NCBI GenBank assembly: GCA_002298925.1
Contig: DBMM01000112.1
Location: 1 to 64,000, forward strand
Length of the DNA stretch: 64,000 nucleotides
DNA from: Geobacter sp. UBA698
GTDB lineage: Bacteria > Desulfobacterota > Desulfuromonadia > Geobacterales > Pseudopelobacteraceae
Reading direction: 5' to 3'
Position 1 is the first letter of the stretch; each line of letters starts with the position of its first letter. The notes below the pieces were generated by a model, which did no database searches, was not told the origin of the DNA, and saw nothing but the letters and a program-made list of their open reading frames with translations. Made by a program: the position numbers and the translations under genes. Of this stretch, positions 16,986-25,460 are shown piece by piece.

Positions 16986-18257
16986 TCAACCAAGCTTCTT
17001 GTCATGAAGAGACGCCTCCGGGGGCGCATGTTGGCCGATTTCTTCCTTTTTTCGTTCGTCCGTTATTTCCACGGCTACGCCCGCGGCCTGCTCGGCAGGC
17101 ATGCCTTCCGTGCGGCGCAAATACTCCTGTTCGCCTCGGTCGTCCTTCTTTTGCACCTCCGCCTTCTCGATTGATTCTGTTTCGCCAGGCATCTCTACGC
17201 GCAGTTCCTCGAGGAGCATCAGGATCGCCGCCGCAACCGGGAGTGCGAGGAGCGCCCCCACGATTCCCATCAGCGTTGCGCCAGCAATGAGCGAAAAAAA
17301 CACGACGGAGGACGGAAGACGCAGCGCGCGACCGTAGACTACGGGGACGAGTACGCGACTTTCGAACTCTTCGTAGGCGAGCATCAGCACGAGAACGATC
17401 ATGGTGACGGCAGGACCGCGGGCCAGCGCCGCCAGGATCGCGGGGCCCATCGTGAGAAAAATGCCGATATAAGGTAGCACGTCCGCAACGCCGCCGAAAA
17501 CTGCTATCGCCAATGCGTTAGGTATGCCGCACGCCACCAGAAGAATGAATATGAAGACAGCCATGAGCGCGCACGTTATAACCTGTCCACGGATATATCC
17601 GCCGACAATCGTCTCCAGGTTCATGATGACGCGGGAAAGCCGGATGTGTTGCGAGCGGGGCACGATGGCGAAAAGGCCTCCGCGCAAACGGTCCCGGTCG
17701 ATCATCATATAAAGCGCCAGGAAAATGGCGCCCAGGCTGTACGCGAAGACCTCCAGAACACGTGTCGAAAATTCGAATGCCAGCGCAGCTGATGATTTCA
17801 TCAGTACATCGTATTGAATCGTGCGCAGGGCTTCCGCGAGGGGGGCTGTCAGAGGAGACCTGGCGAGACGGGCCACGAGACGCGCCCGCAGGGCCGGCTC
17901 TTGATCTACGAGACTCGTTACTTGTGCCAGTAACTCCGGAATTGTCAGGGTGATGATGAGGAGGGTAATGACCAGAAGCGCTGAGAAAACTATCGCAATG
18001 CTAAATCCCCTTTGCAGACGGCGCGCTTCGAACCACTGGACTGCCGGGCCCAGCGTGCCGACGATAGTGAGAGCAGCGACGAGCACGAGAAAGACCGGAT
18101 AGAGGCGTATCATCACCCACCATCCGGCGACAATGAGTACGATGGTGATCATAGTCATGGGTGAGAGCTCAAAGCGCACTACCCGCGTTCGTCGGCTTGA
18201 TATCGACTTTGGTCTTAGCAACGTTATCTCCCTTATGTTACCCCCTTGCCTTTGCAT
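16986..18257 (-). CDS. AI-2E family transporter (PerM/YdiK-like)
   Basis: About 423 residues with seven to eight membrane helices in the order typical of the AI-2E family, including the conserved YDVLMKSS region, ALYMMIDRDRLRGGL, GYIRGQV and FGGVADVLPYIG. The charged C-terminal tail (about 70 residues) is unusual. Members export autoinducer-2 or act as Na+/H+ antiporters; the substrate here is unknown. The ATG at 18257 lacks a clear ribosome site. A TTG at 18221, preceded by AGGGAG, is an alternative start that keeps all helices. Confidence 0.88.
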   Translation of the reverse strand: MQRQGGNIREITLLRPKSISSRRTRVVRFELSPMTMITIVLIVAGWWVMIRLYPVFLVLVAALTIVGTLGPAVQWFEARRLQRGFSIAIVFSALLVITLLIITLTIPELLAQVTSLVDQEPALRARLVARLARSPLTAPLAEALRTIQYDVLMKSSAALAFEFSTRVLEVFAYSLGAIFLALYMMIDRDRLRGGLFAIVPRSQHIRLSRVIMNLETIVGGYIRGQVITCALMAVFIFILLVACGIPNALAIAVFGGVADVLPYIGIFLTMGPAILAALARGPAVTMIVLVLMLAYEEFESRVLVPVVYGRALRLPSSVVFFSLIAGATLMGIVGALLALPVAAAILMLLEELRVEMPGETESIEKAEVQKKDDRGEQEYLRRTEGMPAEQAAGVAVEITDERKKEEIGQHAPPEASLHDKKLG

Positions 18258-18527
18258 TGTCAGAAGAACATGGAGTAAACTGGCAACATTCCGAGCAGAA
18301 ATCCATATGCACTATCGAGGGCTGGAACCTGACAACCTGGAAGCCACCCTGATTTCAATGTCTTCTGCTCTGGTGATATGGTTCAAAGAGATGCCGCTTT
18401 TCGTCAGGATCTTTCCTGTTGCGCGAAGCAATGGGGCGGTCCCTCGCTGACCACAAATACACGATTAAACTGTTGGCAGCACCGGTGAGATGGCTCAAGG
18501 GTACAGGTGCAACCAAAATCATCCTTG

Positions 18528-18893
18528 GTGACTGATGTCGTAGTTCTGGCAGAACACGCAGCGCAGGTTGCAGCAGGTGAGGAAGATGGTGCCGCTGCCG
18601 CGCCGCCCGACCAGCGGCCGCTCTTCGCCAAAATGGGGACCGAAGCTGGATACCATCGGGAATCTGCCGACCCGGCAAACCCCCTTCTCTCCCTCCAGGC
18701 GGTTCACATGGCAATGCCGGGGACAGAGGGTGCAGTCCCGGAGGATTGCCCGGGCGGCCTCGATCCGTCTGGCCAGTTCGCCTGTTTCGTGATGATGAAT
18801 ATATGCTGGCAATGCCTGCAAGACAGCCTCCAGTACGGGCTGGCGGCACCGCAAATCTCACGCGTTCAACGCGTTCACCGCCCGTTCCGTCAT
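18528..18893 (-). pseudogene. Truncated, frameshifted copy of the PflX-like radical SAM gene
   Basis: It matches the first 119 codons of 13830-14807, including CTLCPRHCHVN and CNLRCVFC (with CNLRC reached from TCC instead of TWC). A short insertion (CGCGTTCAACGCGTTC here against CGCGTTC in the intact copy) shifts the frame, so translation from the original ATG ends after MTERAVNALNA. It is therefore dead at both ends. Confidence 0.9.
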
Positions 18894-19041
18894 TTGAAAG
18901 TATAGCGTATAAATCAGACGATAAAGGCAGATGAAAAAATAAATTAACGAGTTATAATGACAACAACGGAAAACATGGATATGGATCTGAGCGCTGGCGG
19001 TTAAAAGGGATCGGGATTCGGAACGACGGGAGGTGGCCACC

Positions 19042-19221
19042 ATGACGGAAGCAGATGACGAAAAACTGGGCGAGAAGACGTCCATGTACTGTTCTGACTG
19101 CGAAGAAGACCGAACCTTCGTATGGGCTGTCTGGAGTGGCGTGGAATACTTCGGCTATCCTCCGGAGCAGGAATACGGCTGGGAGTGTACCGCCTGTGGC
19201 AGTAAGATCCGCGCGACCTGA
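19042..19221 (+). CDS. Small zinc-ribbon protein, copy B
   Basis: 59 residues, MTEADDEKLG, with YCSDCEEDR and ECTACGSK. It differs from copy A (14957) at four residues and keeps all four Cys. The ribosome site GGGAGG and the upstream TATAAT are also kept. Its integrity, next to a decayed radical SAM copy, hints that it is still used. Function unknown. Confidence 0.7.
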   Translation: MTEADDEKLGEKTSMYCSDCEEDRTFVWAVWSGVEYFGYPPEQEYGWECTACGSKIRAT

Positions 19222-19269
19222 CAGCATGACAGGGCAACAAGCGAGGTTAACGTGCAGAGGTGAAAAGTC

Positions 19270-19554
19270 ATGAACAGACGCGAATTAATGCAGACGATGG
19301 CAGGTGGAGCCTTTGCCCTGATGGCCGGTGAAGTGCTGACCGGAGAGACCTTGGCGCGGGGACCGGCGCCATACACGGGGCGCGGCAAAAGCAGGGTCGC
19401 CCTGATCAGGACCGCAGACCGTGCCAGCGAGGTAAAAAAGGGTCATCCAGCTCCTTGAGATCGACCCGGTGCGAGGCAAATCAAGCTCGTCAGCGACGAC
19501 CAGGCCGACAATAGCTATGCGGACAAACTGCGGTCAATTCTGGCGAAGGGATAG
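19270..19554 (+). pseudogene. DUF362-like Tat-exported protein, broken
   Basis: It begins MNRRELMQTMAGGAFALMAG, a Tat-like signal, then GPAPYTGRGKSRVALIRTADR as in secreted DUF362 iron-sulfur proteins. The frame shifts after GAGGTAAAAAAGG, where one base fewer would give VIQLLEIDPVRGK. Most of the gene is then missing, and a short C-terminal piece (DKLRSILAKG) follows. GAGGTGAAAAG precedes the ATG. Confidence 0.65.
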
Positions 19555-19560
19555 CGCCGG

Positions 19561-20178
19561 TCACTCCTCCCGCTTCATGGCCTCAATCAGTTTTTTCAGT
19601 CTCTTCGCGTCGGCACGCTCCATGGGCCTTCCCGTGATGCTGCTTTTCGGTATGCGGCGGATATCCTGAAGGGGATAGACAATGCACTCGACAACAACGC
19701 CGTCCTCCTCCAAGTAGAGGTGGGGATCTTCAAAGAACTCTCCGCCGTGGCGAATTGTCACGACCTCCGCCTCAAAGGGGATCTCCTCCCGGCGCAGAAA
19801 CTCCTCCACCTCCTCGCATGACTAGGCAAAGAGGTGGAGATCGATGTCGCTCCGGTCAGTTACCGTACCTCTGAGGACCGAGCCGACCAGGTAAGGGCGA
19901 AAAGGTACCAGCAGCTCCATCTGCCTGAGTGCCCCAAGCCGCAGGCGTAGCAGCCGCTCCGGCAGCATCTCTTCCTCGTAGATGCCGATGAGCCGTTGCA
20001 GTTCGCTGTGGATCACGGCATTGGAAGAAAGGTGGGAACCCTGGGAGAGGGCCTTTTCCGAGCCGAACTGCCTGACCGCTTTGCGCTTGGCATGCCGGTA
20101 CTCGCTTAACACCTCCTCGTACATGAACCGCGCCGCTTCCTGGGTGATGAGCCGCCTTATTCTATCTTCTTTTCGCAT
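19561..20178 (-). pseudogene. MNT-type nucleotidyltransferase domain protein with in-frame amber stop
   Basis: An N-terminal helical part is followed by GSVLRGTVTDRSDIDLHLF, the GSxxxG...DxD motif of small nucleotidyltransferases. TAG at 19822-19824 then interrupts the frame. The same frame continues without another stop as SCEEVEEFLRREEIPF to KREE at 19561, for 205 codons in total. Either a point mutation inactivates the gene, or two shorter proteins are made. No suppressor system was seen. It follows the DsbD-like gene closely. Confidence 0.7.
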
Positions 20179-20202
20179 GTCAATAGTGATTCAGCCGAAT
20201 TC

Positions 20203-21717
20203 TCACTGCTTGATTATCCCCCATCTTCTCGTCACCATAGCCACCAGCAGCGAGAGGCCCAGCGCTGACACCAGGATGATGAACGAGACCAGCAGGCTGT
20301 TCAGGAGTGCAGGATTGACAAGGAGTACAGCTCCGAGTCCAAGCATCATGGCGCCTGATACTAGCTTCAGGACCCTTCCCTGCCATTCAGTGAGTTTCTG
20401 CCTCCCGAGTGTGAGTGTAAATCCGAGGACGATGATGAACAACGGCACGACATACACAACATTGTACATGACGAGATACAGGTAATAGGTTGTTGTCGAA
20501 AGGTTGTTCAGGGTAAGGATCCTGGTAAAGACCATGGGAAATCCGGCCGTACAGAGCAATTCATAGAAATTGGCAACGACCGCCAGAACGGTGGTGCCGA
20601 TCAGAATCGACACAAGCGAGGTGGAGCGCAGCAGTTTTCGCATCCGATCAAACAGCTTCGGTTTGGCGCTGTCGGGAATGGTCAGGGAAACACCCTGTTT
20701 GAACAGAAAAAAGTCCTTGATATTGATCCCCGCAATGACCACCGAGACACTCCCCGCGATCATGGTAATGACCGCAACATGCCCCATGACGAGAAACAGG
20801 TTCAGCCAGGCCGCCATGAACAGAAAATAGATGAAACCTGAAAAGAACACGAAAATCCCGCCGATCAAGAGCATTTTATTGCGCGATTGGACGTGCACCA
20901 GCAGGCCGAGCAGGGAGAGGAGTACAAAGAATGCGCAGGGGTTGAAGCTGTCCATGCCGGCAATGACCAGCGTAAGTACCGGCAGGGAGGAACTCCGGGC
21001 GTCGAGGAATTCCAGGAACGGGATATTGACGGATGGATCTGTTTCCGCTTTTACGACCGTGGCTGTGGTTCCTGAAACGAATGGCTGGGGCTGTGCGGCC
21101 CGTTCAGGATGATCGGTTTTTCTGAGCCGCTCAGCCGGATCGCCGCATGGCACCGTACTGCATTCCTTGATTGCCTTTTCTATTAAGAACATGGACCGCG
21201 CAGTAAAGCCTGTAAATATTTCATCATTAATGACCGTGACCGGGACTCCGGAGAAGCGCACGCCATACACCCGAAGCATGGCCGCCATCAGCCCGGCATT
21301 CTCAAGGTTGTACCAAACCTCGTAATCCCTGATCTCCAGGGATGGCTGAGCGTGCTTCAGATCCGCGAGAAAAGTTTTTTCCTCTTCGCAATGGGGGCAG
21401 CCCCTTCCCCAGAATAAATAGACAATGATCTTTTTATTCGAATCCTTTGGCTGGCCGGTATTTTCTACCGTTGTACGAAGACTACCTTCCTTTTCTTCCT
21501 GCTTGCTCTGCAGCGGGAGCAGCAGCAGAAGCGACCCCTCGGGAACGTCCGGGATGACACTACCAGCCGAATCGGCACAGACACCGCCTGAATCCTGCAA
21601 CGGTGCAATACCCGGCAGGCATTTCATCTCAGATGTTGCACGATCAGATGCGAGTATCTTTGTTCCAATGAAATGCAGGCAGACTATCAGAAGCACCATG
21701 AAGATTCCGATCTTCAT
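20203..21717 (-). CDS. Thioredoxin-fold / DsbD-like membrane fusion protein
   Basis: 504 residues. Signal peptide; a periplasmic thioredoxin-like domain with FWGRGCPHCEEEKTFL (CPHC active site) near residue 105; then a DsbD/CcdA-type membrane domain with NPCAFF and LCTAGFPMVF, the paired Cys in the first and fourth helices. The order (thioredoxin before membrane domain) is reversed relative to DsbD. It should move electrons across the inner membrane to periplasmic disulfides or a cytochrome maturation step. GGAGAGGGA precedes the ATG. It is probably co-transcribed with the damaged nucleotidyltransferase. Confidence 0.88.
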   Translation of the reverse strand: MKIGIFMVLLIVCLHFIGTKILASDRATSEMKCLPGIAPLQDSGGVCADSAGSVIPDVPEGSLLLLLPLQSKQEEKEGSLRTTVENTGQPKDSNKKIIVYLFWGRGCPHCEEEKTFLADLKHAQPSLEIRDYEVWYNLENAGLMAAMLRVYGVRFSGVPVTVINDEIFTGFTARSMFLIEKAIKECSTVPCGDPAERLRKTDHPERAAQPQPFVSGTTATVVKAETDPSVNIPFLEFLDARSSSLPVLTLVIAGMDSFNPCAFFVLLSLLGLLVHVQSRNKMLLIGGIFVFFSGFIYFLFMAAWLNLFLVMGHVAVITMIAGSVSVVIAGINIKDFFLFKQGVSLTIPDSAKPKLFDRMRKLLRSTSLVSILIGTTVLAVVANFYELLCTAGFPMVFTRILTLNNLSTTTYYLYLVMYNVVYVVPLFIIVLGFTLTLGRQKLTEWQGRVLKLVSGAMMLGLGAVLLVNPALLNSLLVSFIILVSALGLSLLVAMVTRRWGIIKQ

Positions 21718-21854
21718 TCCCTCTCCATCCTTGGTGTTTCAAGATGCAGCTGCAAACCCAGGCAGGTTTTTTTGCTCAACCCACGAGCCGGATCCTTCCG
21801 CATTCCCCGCTGACCGAGATCAGGTCAGTCACTGTTGCGTCGTCGCCCGCTGCG

Positions 21855-22075
21855 CTACAATGTCACCCTCGGCAGTGAAATGGGGCCTTCACGTTGTTCT
21901 TGACACATGACGCAGCAGGTGGCATACGGGGCCACCTCCAGGCGCTCCTCGATTATCTCCTTCCCGCAATCCTCGCAGATGCCGTAGCTTCCTTCTTCAA
22001 ACTTTACAAGCGCTTCCTCCATCTGCGTCAGTTACTCCCTGCGAATTTCTTCAGGTACTCATCTTTCGTATCCAT
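21855..22075 (-). pseudogene. DksA/TraR-type zinc-finger protein, broken
   Basis: ATG 22075 starts MDTKDEYLKKF and then ends after four more codons. Adding one A in the AAGAAATTC stretch gives KKIRRE, a stop, then LTQMEEALVKFEEGSYG and the C4 finger CEDCGKEI...CCVMCQEQ. The gene therefore carries one frameshift and one stop. A shorter ORF from 22022 (55 residues) still holds the zinc finger. Confidence 0.7.
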
Positions 22076-22251
22076 GCTGTTATCATTCTCAGGCTGGAAT
22101 AATTACCTCCTGTAACAATAACACAGGCCGGACCGGCCGCAAGTCCTCGCACGGCATCCACATGGTGTGACCTATATGAGACCTGTAAAAAATTGAGATT
22201 TGCGTGCTTGACGTATTACAGAGTCTATTTCATGTGATTTCGTCAGTTCCT

Positions 22252-22279
22252 TCGACAATTGCTGAATATTTAGTAGAAT
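22252..22279 (+). promoter_or_regulatory. Putative sigma-70 promoter of ABC exporter operon
   Basis: TCGACA (22252-22257) and TAGAAT (22274-22279), each one mismatch from consensus, are separated by 16 bases. They lie 84 bases before the ATPase start. Confidence 0.45.
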
Positions 22280-22362
22280 TTATGTTGCAGCACCGAAAAA
22301 TACCGGCATACGCCAGGTCCGGCGGGATGCTGTTGATCCCACCGGAGGGAGGATGATCTACG

Positions 22363-23082
22363 ATGGTTAACGAAGCAGGACAAGCGCTCTTCCATGTCCA
22401 CAACGTATCCAAGATCTATTGTATGGGAGATGTGCAGGTCAACGCCCTGCGGGGGGTCGACTTCGACCTTCGGGCCGGGGAGTTCGTCGTGATCCTGGGG
22501 GCCTCGGGCAGCGGCAAATCAACCCTCCTTAATATCCTGGGGGGGCTCGACGTCCCGACCAGCGGTGAGGTTTTCTACCGCGACCACAACCTGACCGCTG
22601 CCGGGGATCAGGCATTGACCACCTTCCGGCGGGAGCACGTCGGCTTCGTCTTCCAGTTCTACAATCTGATTCCCAGCCTGACGGCCCTTGAGAATGTCAC
22701 TCTGGTGACCGAAATCGCGGATAAACCGATGAACCCGGCCGAAGCCCTCAGCCTGGTCGGCCTTGAAGAACGGATGCAACACTTCCCGGCCCAGCTCTCC
22801 GGCGGCGAGCAGCAGCGGGTCGCCATTGCCAGGGCAGTGGCCAAGCGCCCCGAGGTGTTGCTGTGCGACGAGCCGACCGGCGCCCTGGATTACACCACCG
22901 GCCGCCTGGTACTGGAGGTGCTTGAGCGGGTCAATCGCGAACTGGGGACCATAACTGCGGTAATCACCCACAACGCAGCCATTGCCGGCATGGCTGATCG
23001 CGTGATCCGCCTCAGCAGCGGCCGCATCGTTGAAGAGTGTCGCAATCCGAGGCGCATCCCGCCGGCCGACCTGTCGTGGTAA
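22363..23082 (+). CDS. ABC transporter ATP-binding protein (LolD/MacB type)
   Basis: 239 residues. Walker A GASGSGKST, signature LSGGEQQ, Walker B VLLCDEPTGALD and the switch His in AVITHN are all present. It belongs to the LolD/MacB/FtsE group, which powers FtsX-type permeases. GGAGGGAGG precedes the ATG. It is the first gene of a tight operon with the permease (5-base gap) and the HlyD-type adaptor. Confidence 0.93.
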   Translation: MVNEAGQALFHVHNVSKIYCMGDVQVNALRGVDFDLRAGEFVVILGASGSGKSTLLNILGGLDVPTSGEVFYRDHNLTAAGDQALTTFRREHVGFVFQFYNLIPSLTALENVTLVTEIADKPMNPAEALSLVGLEERMQHFPAQLSGGEQQRVAIARAVAKRPEVLLCDEPTGALDYTTGRLVLEVLERVNRELGTITAVITHNAAIAGMADRVIRLSSGRIVEECRNPRRIPPADLSW

Positions 23083-23087
23083 CAGCC

Positions 23088-25454
23088 ATGTCCGCCCTGA
23101 CCCGTATGCTGCTGCGCGATCTTTGGCACCTGCGGGGACAGGTGCTGGCCATCTCCCTGGTCGTCGCCTGCGCAGTGGCCTCGTACGTGGCGATGCAGAG
23201 CACCTACCGCTCACTGCTGCTCACCCGCGACGATTATTACGCCCGCTACCGTTTCGCCGACGTCTTCGCCCGGTTCAAGCGCGCGCCGGAGAGGGTGGCC
23301 GATGAGATCCGGCGCATCCCGGGCGTGGCAACGGTCCAGACCCGGATCGTTGTTGATGTAGTCCTCGACGTGCCTGGACTGCGCGAGCCCGCCACCGGAA
23401 GGCTGGTATCCATCCCCGATCGGCGGGGGGCGATCCTCAACGACCTCTGCCTGCGCCAGGGGCGATTTCCCGAAGCGGGGCGCAGCGAGGAGGTCCTGGC
23501 CGGCGAGGCATTTGCCACGGCCAACCGGCTCCGTCCAGGCGACCGTCTCGGCGCGGTGATCAACGGCCGCTGGCGGGAGTTGCGCATTGTCGGTGTCGCA
23601 CTCTCTCCCGAGTACGTCTACGAGGTGCAGGGGGGCGGATCGCTCTTTCCTGACAACAAGCGCTTCGGCGTGCTCTGGATGGGACGGGCCGCCCTGGGGG
23701 CCCCCTTTCGCATGGAAGGGGCCTTCAACGATCTGACTCTGAGCCTGTCGCACGGGGCGAGCGAGTCAGAGGTGATCGCAGCCGTTGACCGGCTTCTGGC
23801 GCGCTACGGCTGCCTCGGCGCCCATGGAAGGGATGAGCAACTCTCCTATCGTTTCCTGTCCGACGAGATCGCCCAGAACCGGATCTCAGCCACCTATGTT
23901 CCTGCCATCTTCCTCGCCATCGTCGCTTTTCTCCTGCATATGGTCCTCTCACGGCTGATAGCCATGCAGCGCAACCAGATCGGGCTGCTCAAGGCGTTTG
24001 GCTACAGCAGCGCCACGATTGGCCGCCACTACCTGAAACTGGCCTGCTGCGCCGTGTCGGGCGGGGCGCTGGTGGGGATCGTGGCGGGCTGGTACCTCGG
24101 TTTCCGCTTGACCGGGCTGTATCGCGACTTCTACCGTTTTCCGCTCCTGCGCTATGAGACCGGCGCCGATGTACTGATCATCGCGCTGGCAATCACCTTC
24201 GCTGCGGCTCTGGCCGGGGCCTGGGCAGCGACCAGGCAGGCCATGACGCTTCCTCCGGCCGAGGCAATGCGCCCGGAACTGCCGGTTGCCTTCCGCAGCG
24301 GACTGTTTGAACGAAGCGGCCTGGCCCGGATCAGCAGCACCACCCTGCGGATGATCGTCCGCAACATCGAACGGCGTTTCGGCAAGGCCTGCCTGTCGAT
24401 GGTCGGCATCGCCTGCGCCGTGGCGATCCTGGTGATCGGGCAATTCTTCTACGACTCCATCGAGCAGATGATCCGGATTCAGTTCGAGACGGTCCAGCGG
24501 GAGGATGTCAACATCACCTTTGCCGATCCACGCAGCTCAAACGTACGCCAGGAGGTGGCCAGGCTGCCCGCCGTGCTGCGCGCCGAACCGTACCGGGCAG
24601 TCCCGGTCAGGCTAATCAAGAACCATCGTGCCAAGCGTCTGGAGATCATCGGACTTGATCCGGGCGGTGAACTGCGGCGACTGGTGGGGAACGACCTGCG
24701 CCCGGTCCGTCTCCCTCAGGAGGGGCTGGTCCTGGGGAGCGCACTGGCGGAGATGCTGAGGGTCACGCCCGGAGATCTGATAACCGTGGAGGTCATGGAG
24801 GGGGGCCGCCCGGTGCGCCAGGCACCGGTAGCCGCTCTGGTGGATGAATTGATCGGCATATCGGCCTATATGGATGGAGCCGCCTTAAACCGCCTTTTGG
24901 AGGAGGGAAGAACTATCTCGGGGGCTTTCCTTGCCGTTGATCCGCAGGCTGCCCCCCGACTCTACGACCTGCTCAAACACACCCCCGCCGTCAGCGGGGT
25001 AGCGGTACGGGAGACCATGCTCGCCTCGTTCAAGACCCTGATCACCGAAAGTCTCGCCATCAGCATCTCGGTGCTGGTGGTCTTTTCCTGCATCATCGCC
25101 TGCGGCATGGTCTACAACGGTGTGCGCATCAACCTCTCGGAACGGGGTCATGAACTGGCCTGCCTGCGTGTGCTCGGATTCACCCATTGCGAGGTGTCCT
25201 GGGTGCTGCTGGGCGAACAGGCGCTCCTGACCTGCGCTGCGATCCCTTTCGGATGGGGGCTCGGTTTCGCGCTCAGCGCCTTCCTCGCCAGGCGCATGTC
25301 AACCGAGCTGTATCGCATGCCTCTGGTCATCAGCACCGGCAGCTATGCCTTCTCCTTTCTGGTGGTGGCCATGGCCGCCATCGTGTCGGGGCTCCTGGTC
25401 TACGGACGGATACGGCGCCTCGACCTGATCGCGGTTTTGAAGACACGGGAGTAA
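23088..25454 (+). CDS. ABC transporter FtsX-type permease
   Basis: 788 residues with two FtsX-like membrane units (about residues 265-390 and 655-780) and large periplasmic domains, as in MacB-like or DevC-like exporters. An N-terminal helix precedes the first periplasmic domain. ATG 23088 is chosen since it follows the ATPase stop by 5 bases; the upstream start at 23037 would overlap the ATPase gene. It works with the ATPase and the adaptor to export or extrude an unknown substrate. Confidence 0.92.
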   Translation: MSALTRMLLRDLWHLRGQVLAISLVVACAVASYVAMQSTYRSLLLTRDDYYARYRFADVFARFKRAPERVADEIRRIPGVATVQTRIVVDVVLDVPGLREPATGRLVSIPDRRGAILNDLCLRQGRFPEAGRSEEVLAGEAFATANRLRPGDRLGAVINGRWRELRIVGVALSPEYVYEVQGGGSLFPDNKRFGVLWMGRAALGAPFRMEGAFNDLTLSLSHGASESEVIAAVDRLLARYGCLGAHGRDEQLSYRFLSDEIAQNRISATYVPAIFLAIVAFLLHMVLSRLIAMQRNQIGLLKAFGYSSATIGRHYLKLACCAVSGGALVGIVAGWYLGFRLTGLYRDFYRFPLLRYETGADVLIIALAITFAAALAGAWAATRQAMTLPPAEAMRPELPVAFRSGLFERSGLARISSTTLRMIVRNIERRFGKACLSMVGIACAVAILVIGQFFYDSIEQMIRIQFETVQREDVNITFADPRSSNVRQEVARLPAVLRAEPYRAVPVRLIKNHRAKRLEIIGLDPGGELRRLVGNDLRPVRLPQEGLVLGSALAEMLRVTPGDLITVEVMEGGRPVRQAPVAALVDELIGISAYMDGAALNRLLEEGRTISGAFLAVDPQAAPRLYDLLKHTPAVSGVAVRETMLASFKTLITESLAISISVLVVFSCIIACGMVYNGVRINLSERGHELACLRVLGFTHCEVSWVLLGEQALLTCAAIPFGWGLGFALSAFLARRMSTELYRMPLVISTGSYAFSFLVVAMAAIVSGLLVYGRIRRLDLIAVLKTRE

Positions 25455-25460
25455 CCTATT

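Larger units (their letters stand above)
18528..19228. repeat. Duplicated 700-bp segment, copy B
   Basis: Second copy of 14451-15149. It carries the broken start of the radical SAM gene and an intact zinc-ribbon gene. The left junction joins unrelated sequence (ATCCTTGGTGACTG), so the radical SAM gene is cut after 119 codons. Confidence 0.9.

Noticed and set aside
18258..18527. Possible gene between the AI-2E transporter and duplication copy B
   Set aside because: Overlapping frames of 60-105 codons exist, but none has a ribosome site, signal or recognised family. The stretch is better read as rearranged non-coding DNA.
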